Shown one piece after another: positions 37,543 to 46,891 of a stretch of 64,000 nucleotides of DNA. The notes under the pieces were generated by a model. The model had not been told where the DNA came from. It made no database searches and saw nothing but the letters and a program-made list of their open reading frames with translations. The position numbers were made by a program, and so were the translations under genes. Numbering within the stretch: position 1 is the stretch's first letter; each line of letters opens with the position of its first letter. The stretch covers positions 62,001-126,000 of the forward strand of contig NZ_MRCC01000006.1 of NCBI RefSeq assembly GCF_001904655.1, read 5' to 3'. This stretch comes from Chroogloeocystis siderophila 5.2 s.c.1. Its GTDB lineage: Bacteria > Cyanobacteriota > Cyanobacteriia > Cyanobacteriales > Chroococcidiopsidaceae.

Positions 37543-37597
37543 TTTTAGTGTACGAAGGTACACTTTGCTTAGGTAGCCCCGGCTTCAGTCGGGATGT
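37543..37597 (+). repeat. Dispersed hairpin repeat, copy C
   Basis: TTTTAGTGTACGAAGGTACA has a perfect GTGTAC-gaag-GTACAC stem, followed after CTTTGCTTAG by GTAGCCCCGGCTTCAGTCGG with a CCCGGC/GTCGGG stem. The order of two stems joined by an ACTTTGYTT linker matches copy B. Confidence 0.7.
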
Positions 37598-37803
37598 ATC
37601 TGTAATTCATCCAAGATATCTGTATAAAAAATTATTTACAATGATTAGTCATTGCTATCACTAATTTATAAAAAAATCATAATAATTTATTTCAATTATT
37701 ACCAAGAAATTAAGCGAGCTAAAAACTTGGTACAAGTGTGCTTGCAACTGCCAGAAAAAATTAAGATTGTCTTAAATCCTAAATTGCGTACTATTGTAAA
37801 TTC

Positions 37804-39189
37804 ATGAGTTACTATATCTCCCCCCGCTTTCTCGATAAACTTGCTGTTCATATCACGAAAAACTTTCTCGACCTTCCAGGAATCCGCGTACCGCTGATTT
37901 TAGGTATTCATGGTCGCAAAGGTGAAGGAAAGACCTTTCAATGCGAGTTAGTTTTTGAACGCATGGGAATTGAAGTTATTCACATTTCTGGTGGAGAACT
38001 CGAAAGCCCAGACGCAGGCGATCCAGCACGACTCATTCGTTTGCGCTATCGGGAAGCTGCGGAATTAATCAAAGTGCGCGGTAAAATGGTCGCGTTAATG
38101 ATCAACGACCTTGATGCTGGTGCAGGAAGATTCGACGAAGGAACGCAGTATACCGTAAATACGCAGTTGGTCAATGCTACGTTGATGAATATTGCTGATA
38201 ATCCTACCGATGTTCAACTTCCAGGAAGTTACGACTCAACACCGTTACACCGCGTCCCGATTATCGTCACAGGTAACGATTTTTCCACGTTGTACGCCCC
38301 GCTGATTCGCGAAGGGCGAATGGAAAAGTTTTATTGGGAACCGGATCGCGACGATAAAATCGGTATCGTTGGTGGAATTTTTGCAGAAGATGGACTATCG
38401 GCGCAAGAAGTGACTCAACTTGTTGATGCATTTCCCGATCAAGCGATTGACTTTTTCAGCGCCTTGCGATCGCGCGTATACGACGAACAAATTCGCCGCT
38501 TTATCCATGAAACTGGTATCGAGCGCGTATCATTACGTGTCGTAAATAGTACTGAAGAACCACCCGTCTTTCAAAAACCAGATTTCAGGTTATCGCATTT
38601 ACTTGAATCAGGAAATTTCATGGTTCAAGAACAGCAACGTGTTGAAAGTTCGCGATTAGTTCGTGAGTACAACCAAGCTTTGTACTACGCCAACCGCAAC
38701 CCGATTAGTGCTAATCGCGGACACGCGATCGCACCAGCAGCAAATCCAACACCTACTCCCACACAGCAATCTACTCCAGAATCCAATTCTGAACATCATA
38801 CAGTTGAAACAAAGAAACCCGTTGGCTTTCAATCAACACGCTACGAACCTAGCTCATTAACTCCTCCACGCTACAATGGATTTAATACTTCAACAAACCG
38901 CCATAACGAGGTTCTCACGCGTAGAGTGGGCTTAGAAACATTAGAGCAAGTCAAAAATCTGATTGCTCAAGGGTATCATATTGGTATTGAATATGTAGAT
39001 AAACGACGTTTCAGTACTGGTTCTTGGCAAAGTTGTAGCCCAGCAATTCATGGCGAATCAGAAGCGGTCATCGCCTTGGAAACGTGCTTGGATGAGCATA
39101 CGGGTGACTATGTACGAATTTTTGGTGTAGATCCCAAAAATAAGCGGCGAATTATGGAGACAATTGTCCAAAGACCAGATAACAATTAA
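37804..39189 (+). CDS. rca: Rubisco activase with small-subunit-like C-terminal domain
   Basis: This encodes 461 residues. The AAA+ module has Walker A GIHGRKGEGKT (about 35-44), Walker B VALMINDLD (about 96-104) and IVTGNDFSTLYAPLIREGRM. After a Pro/Thr/Ser/Gln-rich linker (about 305-360) comes a domain resembling RbcS (LEQVKNLIAQGYHIGIEYVD; DYVRIFGVDPKNKRR) similar to the SSUL modules of CcmM, with two cysteines (WQSC and ETC). The enzyme remodels inhibited Rubisco; the SSUL tail is known in related cyanobacteria to recruit it to Rubisco condensates and carboxysomes. It lies downstream of rbcLXS but behind its own spacer. Confidence 0.95.
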   Translation: MSYYISPRFLDKLAVHITKNFLDLPGIRVPLILGIHGRKGEGKTFQCELVFERMGIEVIHISGGELESPDAGDPARLIRLRYREAAELIKVRGKMVALMINDLDAGAGRFDEGTQYTVNTQLVNATLMNIADNPTDVQLPGSYDSTPLHRVPIIVTGNDFSTLYAPLIREGRMEKFYWEPDRDDKIGIVGGIFAEDGLSAQEVTQLVDAFPDQAIDFFSALRSRVYDEQIRRFIHETGIERVSLRVVNSTEEPPVFQKPDFRLSHLLESGNFMVQEQQRVESSRLVREYNQALYYANRNPISANRGHAIAPAANPTPTPTQQSTPESNSEHHTVETKKPVGFQSTRYEPSSLTPPRYNGFNTSTNRHNEVLTRRVGLETLEQVKNLIAQGYHIGIEYVDKRRFSTGSWQSCSPAIHGESEAVIALETCLDEHTGDYVRIFGVDPKNKRRIMETIVQRPDNN

Positions 39190-39198
39190 GCTGTGCAG

Positions 39199-39756
39199 CT
39201 AGTTGTTGAAAGTAAAGGGAAAATTAGCGTCGATTGTCCACTGTTTACCGTTATGAAGTAGTAACGTTAAATCAGTTGTCGTAAACTCAAAATACAACTT
39301 TTGGTGTTGAAATTGTATCCACGCTGCTTTAAAGCTCTGCCGTGTTAAATCGCGAAATGCAACGGTCATGTGCGGAGCAAAAGGACGTGTTTTAGAAACA
39401 GGATCGACAATTCCTATCGATTCGCATTGTGCCATTAAATCAGCTTGTATAGCTAATAATTCTGAAGATTTGCGGACATTAACGTAAATCACGCGCGGCG
39501 AGAAAGCACCAAATCCATCAAGAACAATTGGTAGTGGCGATCGCTGCTGGGCAAAATTGCCAAGCAGCATTTCTAGTTGGTTAACACGCTCGACACTCCA
39601 AAGAAACGGTGGCTGTAACGTAATATGCGGCGGCGATCGCAACGCACCCCGACTACTATAGCGCTCAGCAAAATGCTGCTGAATTTCTCGAACGCGAGTT
39701 TGAATTTCCAACGGCGGCAATAAAGCAATAAAATAGCGATTGGTTATTTGAGCCAA
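39199..39756 (-). CDS. 2'-5' RNA ligase / cyclic phosphodiesterase family protein
   Basis: This encodes 185 residues of the 2H phosphoesterase superfamily. The two HxT motifs are PHITLQPPF (about residue 43) and PHMTVAFRDL (about 130), spaced as in ThpR/LigT. Family members open 2',3'-cyclic phosphates or join 2'-5' RNA ends; the cellular role in cyanobacteria is not known. It converges with rca (9 bases between stops) and diverges from the YciI gene. Confidence 0.9.
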   Translation of the reverse strand: MAQITNRYFIALLPPLEIQTRVREIQQHFAERYSSRGALRSPPHITLQPPFLWSVERVNQLEMLLGNFAQQRSPLPIVLDGFGAFSPRVIYVNVRKSSELLAIQADLMAQCESIGIVDPVSKTRPFAPHMTVAFRDLTRQSFKAAWIQFQHQKLYFEFTTTDLTLLLHNGKQWTIDANFPFTFNN

Positions 39757-39812
39757 GGATCTGATAACCTACGAAAACTTTCTCTGTATGTTATTGCTGA
39801 GGATTAACATAA

Positions 39813-40079
39813 ATGCCTTGGTTTGTCAAGATTGAAGAAGGCATCGTGGAAAAGCCAAAGTTTGACCTGCACGTACCTGCGCATAAAGCTTACGTCAAAG
39901 AATTGATTGCCAACGGACATCAAGCCCGCAGCGGCTATTGGACTCAACACGGTGGTGGGATGATGGTGTTTCAAGCCGCATCACTTGAAGAAGCCAAAGC
40001 GATCATTGCCAAAGATCCATTAATTCAAAACGGTTGTGTAAGCTACAAGCTTTACGAGTGGCAAGTCGTCGTTGAATAA
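39813..40079 (+). CDS. YciI-like small protein
   Basis: This encodes 88 residues with a ferredoxin-like fold: MPWFVKIEEGIVEKPKFD at the start, HKAYVKELIANGHQARSG in the middle and SLEEAKAIIAKDPLIQNG near the end, as in the YciI/YCII family with its conserved His and Asp. Biochemical function is unknown in most members. No partner gene is adjacent; SRP RNA follows after about 140 bases. Confidence 0.85.
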   Translation: MPWFVKIEEGIVEKPKFDLHVPAHKAYVKELIANGHQARSGYWTQHGGGMMVFQAASLEEAKAIIAKDPLIQNGCVSYKLYEWQVVVE

Positions 40080-40216
40080 TAAAGTTAATGGATGAAAAAA
40101 AGCTGGTCATCGGTAACTGGTAATTGGTAGAAAGATTAACCAACTTTCAATTACCTATTACCCAACCAAGAAAAGTACAACTTAGCAATTGCGCTTCTAA
40201 AGTGTTATCCTAGATT

Positions 40217-40314
40217 CAGACCTGGACCCATGCAATCACAACGCCCAAATCTTGTCAGGACCGGAAGGTAGCAGCAATACGGGATGCTTGTGATAGGCGT
40301 GGAATCCGGGTCGC
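40217..40314 (+). ncRNA. ffs: Signal recognition particle RNA (4.5S type)
   Basis: GTCAGGACCGGAAGGTAGCA is the conserved apical Ffh-binding loop, and the flanks GACCTGGACCCATGC and GCGTGGAATCCGGGTC pair to close the long hairpin. The length of about 98 bases is that of the small bacterial SRP RNA. It guides Ffh/FtsY targeting of membrane proteins. It lies between the YciI gene and a phasin-like gene on the same strand. Confidence 0.95.
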
Positions 40315-40340
40315 CTTAGTTTAGGGAGCAAATAATTACT

Positions 40341-40718
40341 ATGCCTGGATTTGGAGATGTAGTACAAAGAGCTTTTTATCTCGGCGTTGGGCTAGCTTCT
40401 TATGCAGGCGAGAAAGCAGGCGGGAAATTATCAGAATTGCGATCGCAAGCCCAGAAGCTAGCAGAAGAAATGGTCGCTCGTGGTGAAATGACGACAGAAG
40501 AAGCTAAGCACTTCGTCGAAGACTTGATGCAGCAAGCACAACAATCGTCTGTGAATGAGCCAAGCGCTAGCAATCAAAACAGAGAACCACGTCGCATCGA
40601 AATTTTGACTGATGACGAAACAACGACGGTACAGCAAGACGATCAAGACGTGGAGAAGCTGCGCCAGCAAGTATTGGGACTACAAGAAGAATTACAAAGA
40701 CTTAAGCGACAACAATAA
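40341..40718 (+). CDS. Phasin-like coiled-coil protein
   Basis: This encodes 125 residues. The N-terminal helix (GDVVQRAFYLGVGLASYAGE) and the following charged helical segment with MVARGEMTTEEAKHFVEDLM resemble phasin/polyhydroxyalkanoate-regulator-like proteins. The last 25 residues (VEKLRQQVLGLQEELQRLKR) form a clear coiled coil. Function is unknown here and no PHA synthase gene is in the window. The gene begins 27 bases after SRP RNA. Confidence 0.75.
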   Translation: MPGFGDVVQRAFYLGVGLASYAGEKAGGKLSELRSQAQKLAEEMVARGEMTTEEAKHFVEDLMQQAQQSSVNEPSASNQNREPRRIEILTDDETTTVQQDDQDVEKLRQQVLGLQEELQRLKRQQ

Positions 40719-40885
40719 CATTATTCTCAGTTAAAATTCTTCATTTGTTGCATTAAGTTGCGATTGACGGAGACTTTTGTCTGTCACTACTGTTTTTAGA
40801 CTATAGATCGAATAGGGCAAGCTAAATCAATTAAATTGAGTAGCCTATCCTGTTCCTTCACGAGTTAATGAGGACATAGCCGTTT

Positions 40886-41281
40886 ATGGAAAAGTGGCAA
40901 AAAGATTTTTTTGAAATCCTAGAAACAGTCGCAGACGAAGTAGAACGATTCTTCCAAGGAGTTTCAGAAGTTGTTGATTCAGTATTTGAGATTTCTGAAG
41001 AAATAACTGAGCAAGTCCAATATACAATTGCTACGGAAATTGACCAGTATTTGAACGACCTAGCCGATCCGCTACTTGAAGTTTACTGGGATTTAGAAGA
41101 ATTTGTCGGAGACGCTGAACATTCTTTTCCGTATGAAGTTGAACCAAGTCTAGAAAAGAATGCTGCGTGTATCGGTTGTCGTTACTACCACGGTCAAGTG
41201 TACAGCGGAAACTTGTTAGTTTGTGCAATGCATCCTTATGGTTGGGATGACAACAATTGTCCAGATTGGGAGCAATACTAG
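40886..41281 (+). CDS. Acidic hypothetical protein with C-terminal cysteine cluster
   Basis: This encodes 131 residues. The first 90 are highly acidic, probably one or two long helices (EITEQVQYTIATEIDQYLND). The C-terminal 40 carry CIGCRYYHGQVY, LVCAMHPYG and NCPDWE: four cysteines and two histidines that could bind a metal or iron-sulfur centre. I know it only as a conserved cyanobacterial hypothetical. It ends 22 bases before queF on the same strand, so the two are likely cotranscribed. Confidence 0.75.
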   Translation: MEKWQKDFFEILETVADEVERFFQGVSEVVDSVFEISEEITEQVQYTIATEIDQYLNDLADPLLEVYWDLEEFVGDAEHSFPYEVEPSLEKNAACIGCRYYHGQVYSGNLLVCAMHPYGWDDNNCPDWEQY

Positions 41282-41303
41282 AAATTGGCAAGAATTGTGG
41301 TTT

Positions 41304-41798
41304 ATGAGTAACGAATCAAGTTTAGTGCAAAGTGGAACTGAAGCAAGCTTAGCTGCTGATAATGAAACTGTTGAGCAACAGAAGTATGGTGAACGTCATA
41401 TTAATGAAGGAAAACTGATTACCTTTCCTAACCCGCGTATTGGACGCTGGTACAACATCTACATTACTTTGCCAGAATTTACGTGTAAGTGTCCTTTTTC
41501 GGGTTATCCTGACTTTGCCACGATTTATATTAATTACGTTCCTAACGAGCGCGTCGTCGAGCTTAAGGCAATCAAACTTTATATTAACAGTTACCGCGAT
41601 CGCTACATCTCGCATGAAGAATCAATCAACCAAATTTTAGATGATTTCGTTGCGGCGTGCGACCCTTTAGAAGTTCAAATCAAGGGCGATTTCAATCCTC
41701 GCGGTAATGTCCACACCGTTATCGAAGTGACTCACAAACGCGAGCAAACGCCAACACAAAGCAACACCCTAACTCGTAAAGAGTCAGACCTGAAGTAG
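41304..41798 (+). CDS. queF: NADPH-dependent 7-cyano-7-deazaguanine reductase
   Basis: ATG 41304 gives 164 residues; the frame is open further upstream but would overlap the preceding gene. The short, unimodular QueF type is indicated by the nucleophile Cys in FTCKCPFSGYPDFATIY and the NADPH motif VELKAIKLYINSYRDR. The enzyme reduces preQ0 to preQ1 in queuosine biosynthesis. No preQ1 riboswitch is possible in the 22-base gap to the gene before it. It converges with ccs1. Confidence 0.95.
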   Translation: MSNESSLVQSGTEASLAADNETVEQQKYGERHINEGKLITFPNPRIGRWYNIYITLPEFTCKCPFSGYPDFATIYINYVPNERVVELKAIKLYINSYRDRYISHEESINQILDDFVAACDPLEVQIKGDFNPRGNVHTVIEVTHKREQTPTQSNTLTRKESDLK

Positions 41799-41815
41799 GG
41801 GAATTTTTGATAACC

Positions 41816-43207
41816 TTAAGCCTCTTGACTGGCGATCGCATTCACCGCATCTGGAACAACAGTTGGCTTTCCTAATTGCTCTAACATACCTAAAAACTCT
41901 CGCTCAAAAGCCACATGAGCGCGGTTTGTCTTCCCACCAACATAAAGCTTACCGTCTTTTTGTAACGCCCAAATTTGCGAATGCGAAATATAACTCATGA
42001 GTACGCCCAGCATGAGTAGAGCAAAACCCGAATAAACAAAGGGAATTCCTGGATCGGCTTTAATTTGCAACCCTGTACTACCGACAACTTCCTCAATCTT
42101 TAACGTTACACCATTGACCTCAACTCCCATCCCAGGGCGCACAGTATTAATTAACTGCCCAGTTGTGTCATACAGAAGTAGCATTCCTTGTAAGTCTCTA
42201 GCAACAAGCGAGACTCCAGCACTCAAATCGGGTTTAGTAGGAATCCAAGTCGCCCAAAGGCGTCCTTGACCATTCGTATTCAACCGTGCCATTGGTAGTT
42301 GTAAGATTGGACTTTTATTCAGCCGAATGCGAATCGCCGCAATTCCCCAATCAGTTTGATAAAACGTTACACCGCGATAGCGTAGCGGTTCATTGACAAA
42401 GATCTTTTTATGCTTAACTTCTTGCCCTTGATCGTCAATGACAGACAAATCTGAATAAAACTGATCGATACCGCCCGTAGGTGTGTAGTCAATCCAAAAT
42501 CGATTGACCCGTACCGACCAATCTTGAGGAATTTGTGGTGCTGCCCAGGGTCCTGCATCAACTATATTTTGGACTTTGAAACTATCCCCACTCGCAACCA
42601 TTTCTTGCGCCATAAAGCCTGTCATCGCACCCCAAATTGCGCCTACAAGAATCAATATCATGCTGGCATGAACGACGATAGGTCCAACACGTCCCACAAG
42701 ACCTCGGCTAGCGTAAAGCGCATCTCCTTCGCGAAAAACTTGATAGCGTTTTTCTATTAAAGGCACTAAGTTATCGACTGTAGCGTGGCTGAACTCTGCA
42801 CTCAACGCAAACTTACGAAACTGGTGCGGCTGTTTATAAAATTTCCAAGTTCGCGAAAACCATTTCAGCGCAGGTAATTGACGTCTAAATGTACAAGCCG
42901 TTAAGCTTGAACCGAACAAAATCAGCAGTGCTAAAAACCACCAAGTACGGTAGACATGATCTAGCCCTAAGCTTAGCAGGACTTTCCAGCTAAGAAAGCC
43001 AAATAACGCAGGCTCTTCGGGATAGTTTGCTTGGTAGAATGCGACTGATTGTCCTTGCTCGATAACAGTACCAGAGATACTAAAAACTGCGATCGCCAAC
43101 AGCAAAATAATTGCCAAGCGCAAGTCTGTTAATACTGGTAAAAACTCACGCCGAAAAAAGCGCCGCAGCGATAACCACAAATTTAACTTGGCAGAATCTA
43201 ATGACAT
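41816..43207 (-). CDS. ccs1: Cytochrome c biogenesis protein Ccs1 (ResB)
   Basis: This encodes 463 residues. Three N-terminal transmembrane helices, one after [20 protein letters not shown], a large lumenal domain and a final helix near 395-415 match ResB/Ccs1. The motif [17 protein letters not shown] is family-typical. With CcsA it moves heme across the thylakoid membrane and ligates it to apocytochromes c (system II). It follows ccdA on the same strand (18 bases), and both belong to the same pathway; ccsA itself is not in the window. Confidence 0.96.
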   Translation of the reverse strand: MSLDSAKLNLWLSLRRFFRREFLPVLTDLRLAIILLLAIAVFSISGTVIEQGQSVAFYQANYPEEPALFGFLSWKVLLSLGLDHVYRTWWFLALLILFGSSLTACTFRRQLPALKWFSRTWKFYKQPHQFRKFALSAEFSHATVDNLVPLIEKRYQVFREGDALYASRGLVGRVGPIVVHASMILILVGAIWGAMTGFMAQEMVASGDSFKVQNIVDAGPWAAPQIPQDWSVRVNRFWIDYTPTGGIDQFYSDLSVIDDQGQEVKHKKIFVNEPLRYRGVTFYQTDWGIAAIRIRLNKSPILQLPMARLNTNGQGRLWATWIPTKPDLSAGVSLVARDLQGMLLLYDTTGQLINTVRPGMGVEVNGVTLKIEEVVGSTGLQIKADPGIPFVYSGFALLMLGVLMSYISHSQIWALQKDGKLYVGGKTNRAHVAFEREFLGMLEQLGKPTVVPDAVNAIASQEA

Positions 43208-43225
43208 TGACTTAAATTTAAATAT

Positions 43226-43966
43226 TTAAATACTTCCTAAGGGAATGCGCGACAATAGTGAGAAGACACCAAAACCAACAAGTAACGCTCCACTCACTGG
43301 TGTAATCCAACCTGACCAGCGGCGCAATTCTAACAATTTTTTGATTGTAGCCGTAAAAGTTCCTGCCAAGATTAAAGGCACGACATAGCCAACGGTATAA
43401 GCAAGAAGTAACGTTGCACCAAGAATTAAATCTTGCGTTGTCGCAACCCAAGCAAGTAATGTTGCTAGAACAGGTGTGCTACAAGGCGATGCAACAACAC
43501 CAAACGTCAAACCAATGAGGTAAGAACGAATTCCTTGGGGTAAATCTTGCGAAATCCATTCTAACCCACCAACCGATGGTAACTGTAAGGGTAACGCCTC
43601 AAGTAGATTCAGCCCCATTAAAATCGCCACGATACTAACGATAAGGGGTAGCCCGATGCCTACTTGTCCGTAAACTTGTCCTAAGAATGCGGCGGTGATG
43701 CCTAAAGTTGCTAAGGTTGTTGCTAAACCTAATGCAAACCAAGTAGACATCCGCATTGCGTGCCAGCGGTTTTCGGCTTCATAGCCACCAATATAACCCA
43801 CTGTAATCGGTAGCATGGAAAGCATACACGGTGTCAAGCTAGTTAACAAACCAGCCGTAAAAATTACACCAACACTCAACCAGCCAAGATGTGTCAGTTG
43901 GTCAGAGACGAGCGTATTCGCAAATTGTTCAAGTTCATACAACCGAGTTTGCCAAAGTTCGAGCAT
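43226..43966 (-). CDS. ccdA: Cytochrome c biogenesis protein CcdA
   Basis: This encodes 246 residues with six transmembrane helices. The redox cysteines are in GLLTSLTPCMLSMLPITVGY and GVVASPCSTPVLATL. CcdA carries reducing equivalents across the membrane to keep apocytochrome heme-binding cysteines reduced. It lies between ftsW and ccs1 in one leftward run and is functionally paired with ccs1. Confidence 0.96.
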   Translation of the reverse strand: MLELWQTRLYELEQFANTLVSDQLTHLGWLSVGVIFTAGLLTSLTPCMLSMLPITVGYIGGYEAENRWHAMRMSTWFALGLATTLATLGITAAFLGQVYGQVGIGLPLIVSIVAILMGLNLLEALPLQLPSVGGLEWISQDLPQGIRSYLIGLTFGVVASPCSTPVLATLLAWVATTQDLILGATLLLAYTVGYVVPLILAGTFTATIKKLLELRRWSGWITPVSGALLVGFGVFSLLSRIPLGSI

Positions 43967-44029
43967 GGAGCAGATGTATTGAAAGGCTGATTCTGCTTCA
44001 ATTTTAACTTAGTAATGCCTGACCGAGCT

Positions 44030-45196
44030 TCAGCGCCCTTTACGGTTGGTACTTCCTGGTAAGATGACAACGTTGGCATCCGCGTTTTCTCTAGCAACAC
44101 GGATCAGTAATCCGGCGATCGCCAAGCTTGCAATCACTGAATTACTTCCATAGCTAATAAAGGGAAGTGGTAAACCTGTTGTGGGTAAAACTCCAGTCGC
44201 AACCCCAATGTTTAGCATTGACTGTCCTACCAAAAAAATCATTGCCCCAACTGCAACTAATCTGTGGACTGGATGCCAGGCCTTGAGTGCTACGATTAAC
44301 GCCAGTGTCGCATACATAAGTAATAACACCAGCATTAATACACCACCAACAAACCCAAATTCTTCGGCAAAAACGGCAAAAATAAAGTCAGTATCTTGAA
44401 TTGGCAAATAATGTAATTTTTGTTGCGATAGTCCAAACCCCGCTCCCCACGTTCCGCCTGAACCTACAGCAAGCAAACTTTGAATTAACTGATAACCAGT
44501 GTCTGCTGGATCGCTCCAAGGATTCTGGAAAGACGTAATTCGCTTAAGTTGGTATGGATTATAACTAACACTGATAACTGCTGCTAAGATACCTAGTAAA
44601 GCTGTTCCTGCCAAGTGAAGATAAGGTAAACCTGCGGCTAGTGCTATTAACCATAACGCCATGCCACAGAGCGCGGTTGTACTTAAATTAGGTTGAAGAA
44701 GAATTCCTGCTAAAATCAGCGCAAACACTGCTAACCAAAACAAACGCGCTTGCCAGCGAACTCTCTCCCATTGCCCGAAAAGACGAGCGCTTTGTAAAAT
44801 TAAGAACGGCTTAATTAACTCAGACGGTTGAATCAGAATTCCCCCAATTGACAGCCAGCGCTTAACATTTAAAATTTCTTCTCCTCTAAACAGTGTTAAA
44901 AAAATTAATCCTAAAAGAAGTAATACACTCCAATGCGCAATGCCAAGTACAAGGCGTAACGGTGTATGAACAAGAACGTTAAATGCTACTAAACCAATAG
45001 CCATTCCTACCAGTTGGCGCTTGACGAAATAAAGCCCATCATTTTGTTCTACAGCAGCAACGGGATAGGATGCAGAAAATAAAATAATTAGTCCGATGCA
45101 CAACCACAGCAATGTTAGCCAGCGCAACAGGCGGGCTTCGTTAGCCCATCCAACCACAGATTTGTCAAAGAAAGGAATTAGTTGACGGATCTGCAC
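44030..45196 (-). CDS. ftsW: FtsW/RodA/SpoVE-family glycosyltransferase
   Basis: This encodes 388 residues from GTG 45196, with about ten helices. Motifs QPSELIKPFLILQSARLF, QPNLSTTALCG and GLPLPFISYGSNSVIASL define the SEDS family of peptidoglycan polymerases acting with class B penicillin-binding proteins. FtsW (division) is preferred over RodA from the overall pattern and its cyanobacterial context before ccdA, but the distinction is by inference. Confidence 0.9.
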   Translation of the reverse strand: MQIRQLIPFFDKSVVGWANEARLLRWLTLLWLCIGLIILFSASYPVAAVEQNDGLYFVKRQLVGMAIGLVAFNVLVHTPLRLVLGIAHWSVLLLLGLIFLTLFRGEEILNVKRWLSIGGILIQPSELIKPFLILQSARLFGQWERVRWQARLFWLAVFALILAGILLQPNLSTTALCGMALWLIALAAGLPYLHLAGTALLGILAAVISVSYNPYQLKRITSFQNPWSDPADTGYQLIQSLLAVGSGGTWGAGFGLSQQKLHYLPIQDTDFIFAVFAEEFGFVGGVLMLVLLLMYATLALIVALKAWHPVHRLVAVGAMIFLVGQSMLNIGVATGVLPTTGLPLPFISYGSNSVIASLAIAGLLIRVARENADANVVILPGSTNRKGR

Positions 45197-45296
45197 GGCA
45201 GTTAATTTGAGATTATGACATTAGGAGTATAGCTGCTATTTCAATAATGCGATCGCCCTGTTTTTAAGAATTATCAAGCGAACTCAAATCAAATAA

Positions 45297-45319
45297 CGAG
45301 AGACCTTAAAGACCTCTCG
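45297..45319 (-). terminator. Hairpin after apcC, possible terminator
   Basis: CGAGAG at 45297-45302 pairs with CTCTCG at 45314-45319 across an 11-base loop. On the minus strand it lies 25 bases past the apcC stop and is followed by TTATTTGATTTG, a weak T-rich tract. It is probably the end of the apcABC transcript. Confidence 0.45.
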
Positions 45320-45343
45320 CCTAAATCGAAAATATTAGAACAA

Positions 45344-45547
45344 TTACAGCAATCCTGTATTGACTCCTGGCTTTCCTGTTGCTAGTTCCACCTTTACAAT
45401 CTTGCCACCCATTTTCATAATTCTTTGCTGTTCCCGAAACCAGTTGTCATAAGGAACGAGCTTGGTGAAATATGTATTTTGCAATTCCCGCTGTGTTCTA
45501 ATTCGAGTTTGACTAGGAACACATGCAGTGACTTTAAACATCCGCAT
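45344..45547 (-). CDS. apcC: Phycobilisome 7.8 kDa core linker (L_C)
   Basis: ATG 45547 is chosen because AAGGAG lies about 12 bases before it; the frame runs further upstream without such a site. The 67-residue protein MRMFKVTACVPSQTRIRTQR is the standard ApcC, which sits inside the terminal allophycocyanin trimers of the phycobilisome core. It is the last gene of the apcA-apcB-apcC set, about 310 bases after apcB. Confidence 0.98.
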   Translation of the reverse strand: MRMFKVTACVPSQTRIRTQRELQNTYFTKLVPYDNWFREQQRIMKMGGKIVKVELATGKPGVNTGLL

Positions 45548-45857
45548 TGACTGAGTTTCTCCTTGACTATTGAATTTGAAAATTTCTGATTTCAAGTGGC
45601 TTAAGGGCAACAAACTACCACAGTTACCCTATTTTCCCATGTGTTTACGCAATTTTTTAATAACTGAACAATTTTGGTTAATTGCTCAAAGGCTGGAAGT
45701 CAAGCGTCAATACCAAACCTTTAACACTTATTGCCTCTCTCTGAAGCTTTGAATAAGCGATTAAAACGTCTTAGCACTCACGATCAACTTCCAGACCTCA
45801 ATTTAAGGAGAGTTACCTTAAAGCTTTAGCTGCTACCTTGCTTGTGTAGACGAGCAA

Positions 45858-46343
45858 TTAGCTTAAGCCAGAACAGATGTAGTCGAAATAAACACCCATT
45901 TCTTTACCAGCATCAGGACCAACTAAGCTAGCAGTGACTTCTTTCATTGCTTGAATAGCTTGTACTGTTGCTCCAATGGGAACACCCAACGAGTTGTAGG
46001 TTTCTTTGAGACCATTGAGTACGCGCTCATCTAGAATCGAAGGATCGCCAGCAAGCATTGCGTAGGTAGAGTAGCGCAGGTAATAGTCGAGGTCGCGGAT
46101 GCAAGCAGCATAGCGACGAGTTGTGTACATGTTACCGCCTGGGCGAGTGATGTCCGAGTATAGCAGCGATTTTGCTACTGCTTCTTTAACAATTGCCGCC
46201 GCATTAGCGCTAATAGTTGTCGCAGCACGTACGCGGAGTTCACCGGTTTGGAAGTAGCCTTTTAGCTTTTCCATTGCCGAATTGTCGAGGTACTTACCTT
46301 GTACGTCTGAAGCATTAATTACTGCTGTAATTGCGTCTTGCAT
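45858..46343 (-). CDS. apcB: Allophycocyanin beta subunit
   Basis: This encodes 161 residues. The phycocyanobilin-binding Cys81 is in [20 protein letters not shown], and Asn71 (GGNMYTT), the residue methylated in phycobiliprotein beta subunits, is present. With ApcA it builds the core trimers that pass excitation to photosystem II. It is 62 bases downstream of apcA. Confidence 0.99.
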   Translation of the reverse strand: MQDAITAVINASDVQGKYLDNSAMEKLKGYFQTGELRVRAATTISANAAAIVKEAVAKSLLYSDITRPGGNMYTTRRYAACIRDLDYYLRYSTYAMLAGDPSILDERVLNGLKETYNSLGVPIGATVQAIQAMKEVTASLVGPDAGKEMGVYFDYICSGLS

Positions 46344-46405
46344 GGTTTTAATTCCTTATTTCCCACCGTGTTGCAATGATTAATTTAAAAGTAGGTTTTT
46401 CTGCC

Positions 46406-46891
46406 CTACTGCATAGCACCTACTAAGTAGTCAAAGTAAGAGCCAGCTTCAGAAGCATCTTCAGAAGACATCATAGAAGTAGCAACGTTCTTCATTGCGC
46501 GAACGCTTTCAGCAACAGCTTCGATCGGAGTACCGAGCGATTTGTACATTTCGCGGACTCCAACAACACCAATTTCTTCAATTGGGGTAACATCACCAGC
46601 AACAACACCATAGGTGATCAAGCGTAGGTAATAATCCATATCGCGCAAGCAAGTTGCGGTCATTTCCTGACCATAAGCGTTTCCACCAGGAGAAACGACA
46701 TCAGGGCGCTTTTGGAATAACTGATCGCCGGCTTGCTTAACGATACGTTCGCGGTTGTCTGTTAGCGTTTGAGCAATGCGTAAACGACGCTCACCACTTG
46801 TAACAAAGCTCTTGATCCGATCTAGCTCACCAGGGCTAAGATAGCGAGCTTCGGCATCTGCATTCACGATCGACTTCGTGACGATACTCAT
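46406..46891 (-). CDS. apcA: Allophycocyanin alpha subunit
   Basis: This encodes 161 residues with the bilin Cys81 in [20 protein letters not shown]. It is the partner of ApcB in the core. It is first of the apcABC group and lies behind a 509-base leader/promoter region that separates it from apcE, which is on the same strand upstream. Confidence 0.99.
   Translation of the reverse strand: MSIVTKSIVNADAEARYLSPGELDRIKSFVTSGERRLRIAQTLTDNRERIVKQAGDQLFQKRPDVVSPGGNAYGQEMTATCLRDMDYYLRLITYGVVAGDVTPIEEIGVVGVREMYKSLGTPIEAVAESVRAMKNVATSMMSSEDASEAGSYFDYLVGAMQ

Larger units (their letters stand above)
37281..37803 (+). other. Intergenic region between rbcS and rca
   Basis: This 523-base gap holds two hairpins after rbcS (37301-37330 and 37338-37368), copy C of a dispersed repeat (37543-37597) and about 200 AT-rich bases before rca that should include its promoter. 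No gene or recognisable RNA is seen. Confidence 0.45.

Noticed and set aside
40086-40170. GGTAATTGGTAG...TTACCTATTACC sequence as a terminator or RNA
   Set aside because: It looks like a degenerate cyanobacterial spacer repeat without a stable stem plus T-run.
41282-41303. preQ1 riboswitch before queF
   Set aside because: Only 22 bases separate queF from the preceding gene and no aptamer-like sequence is seen.
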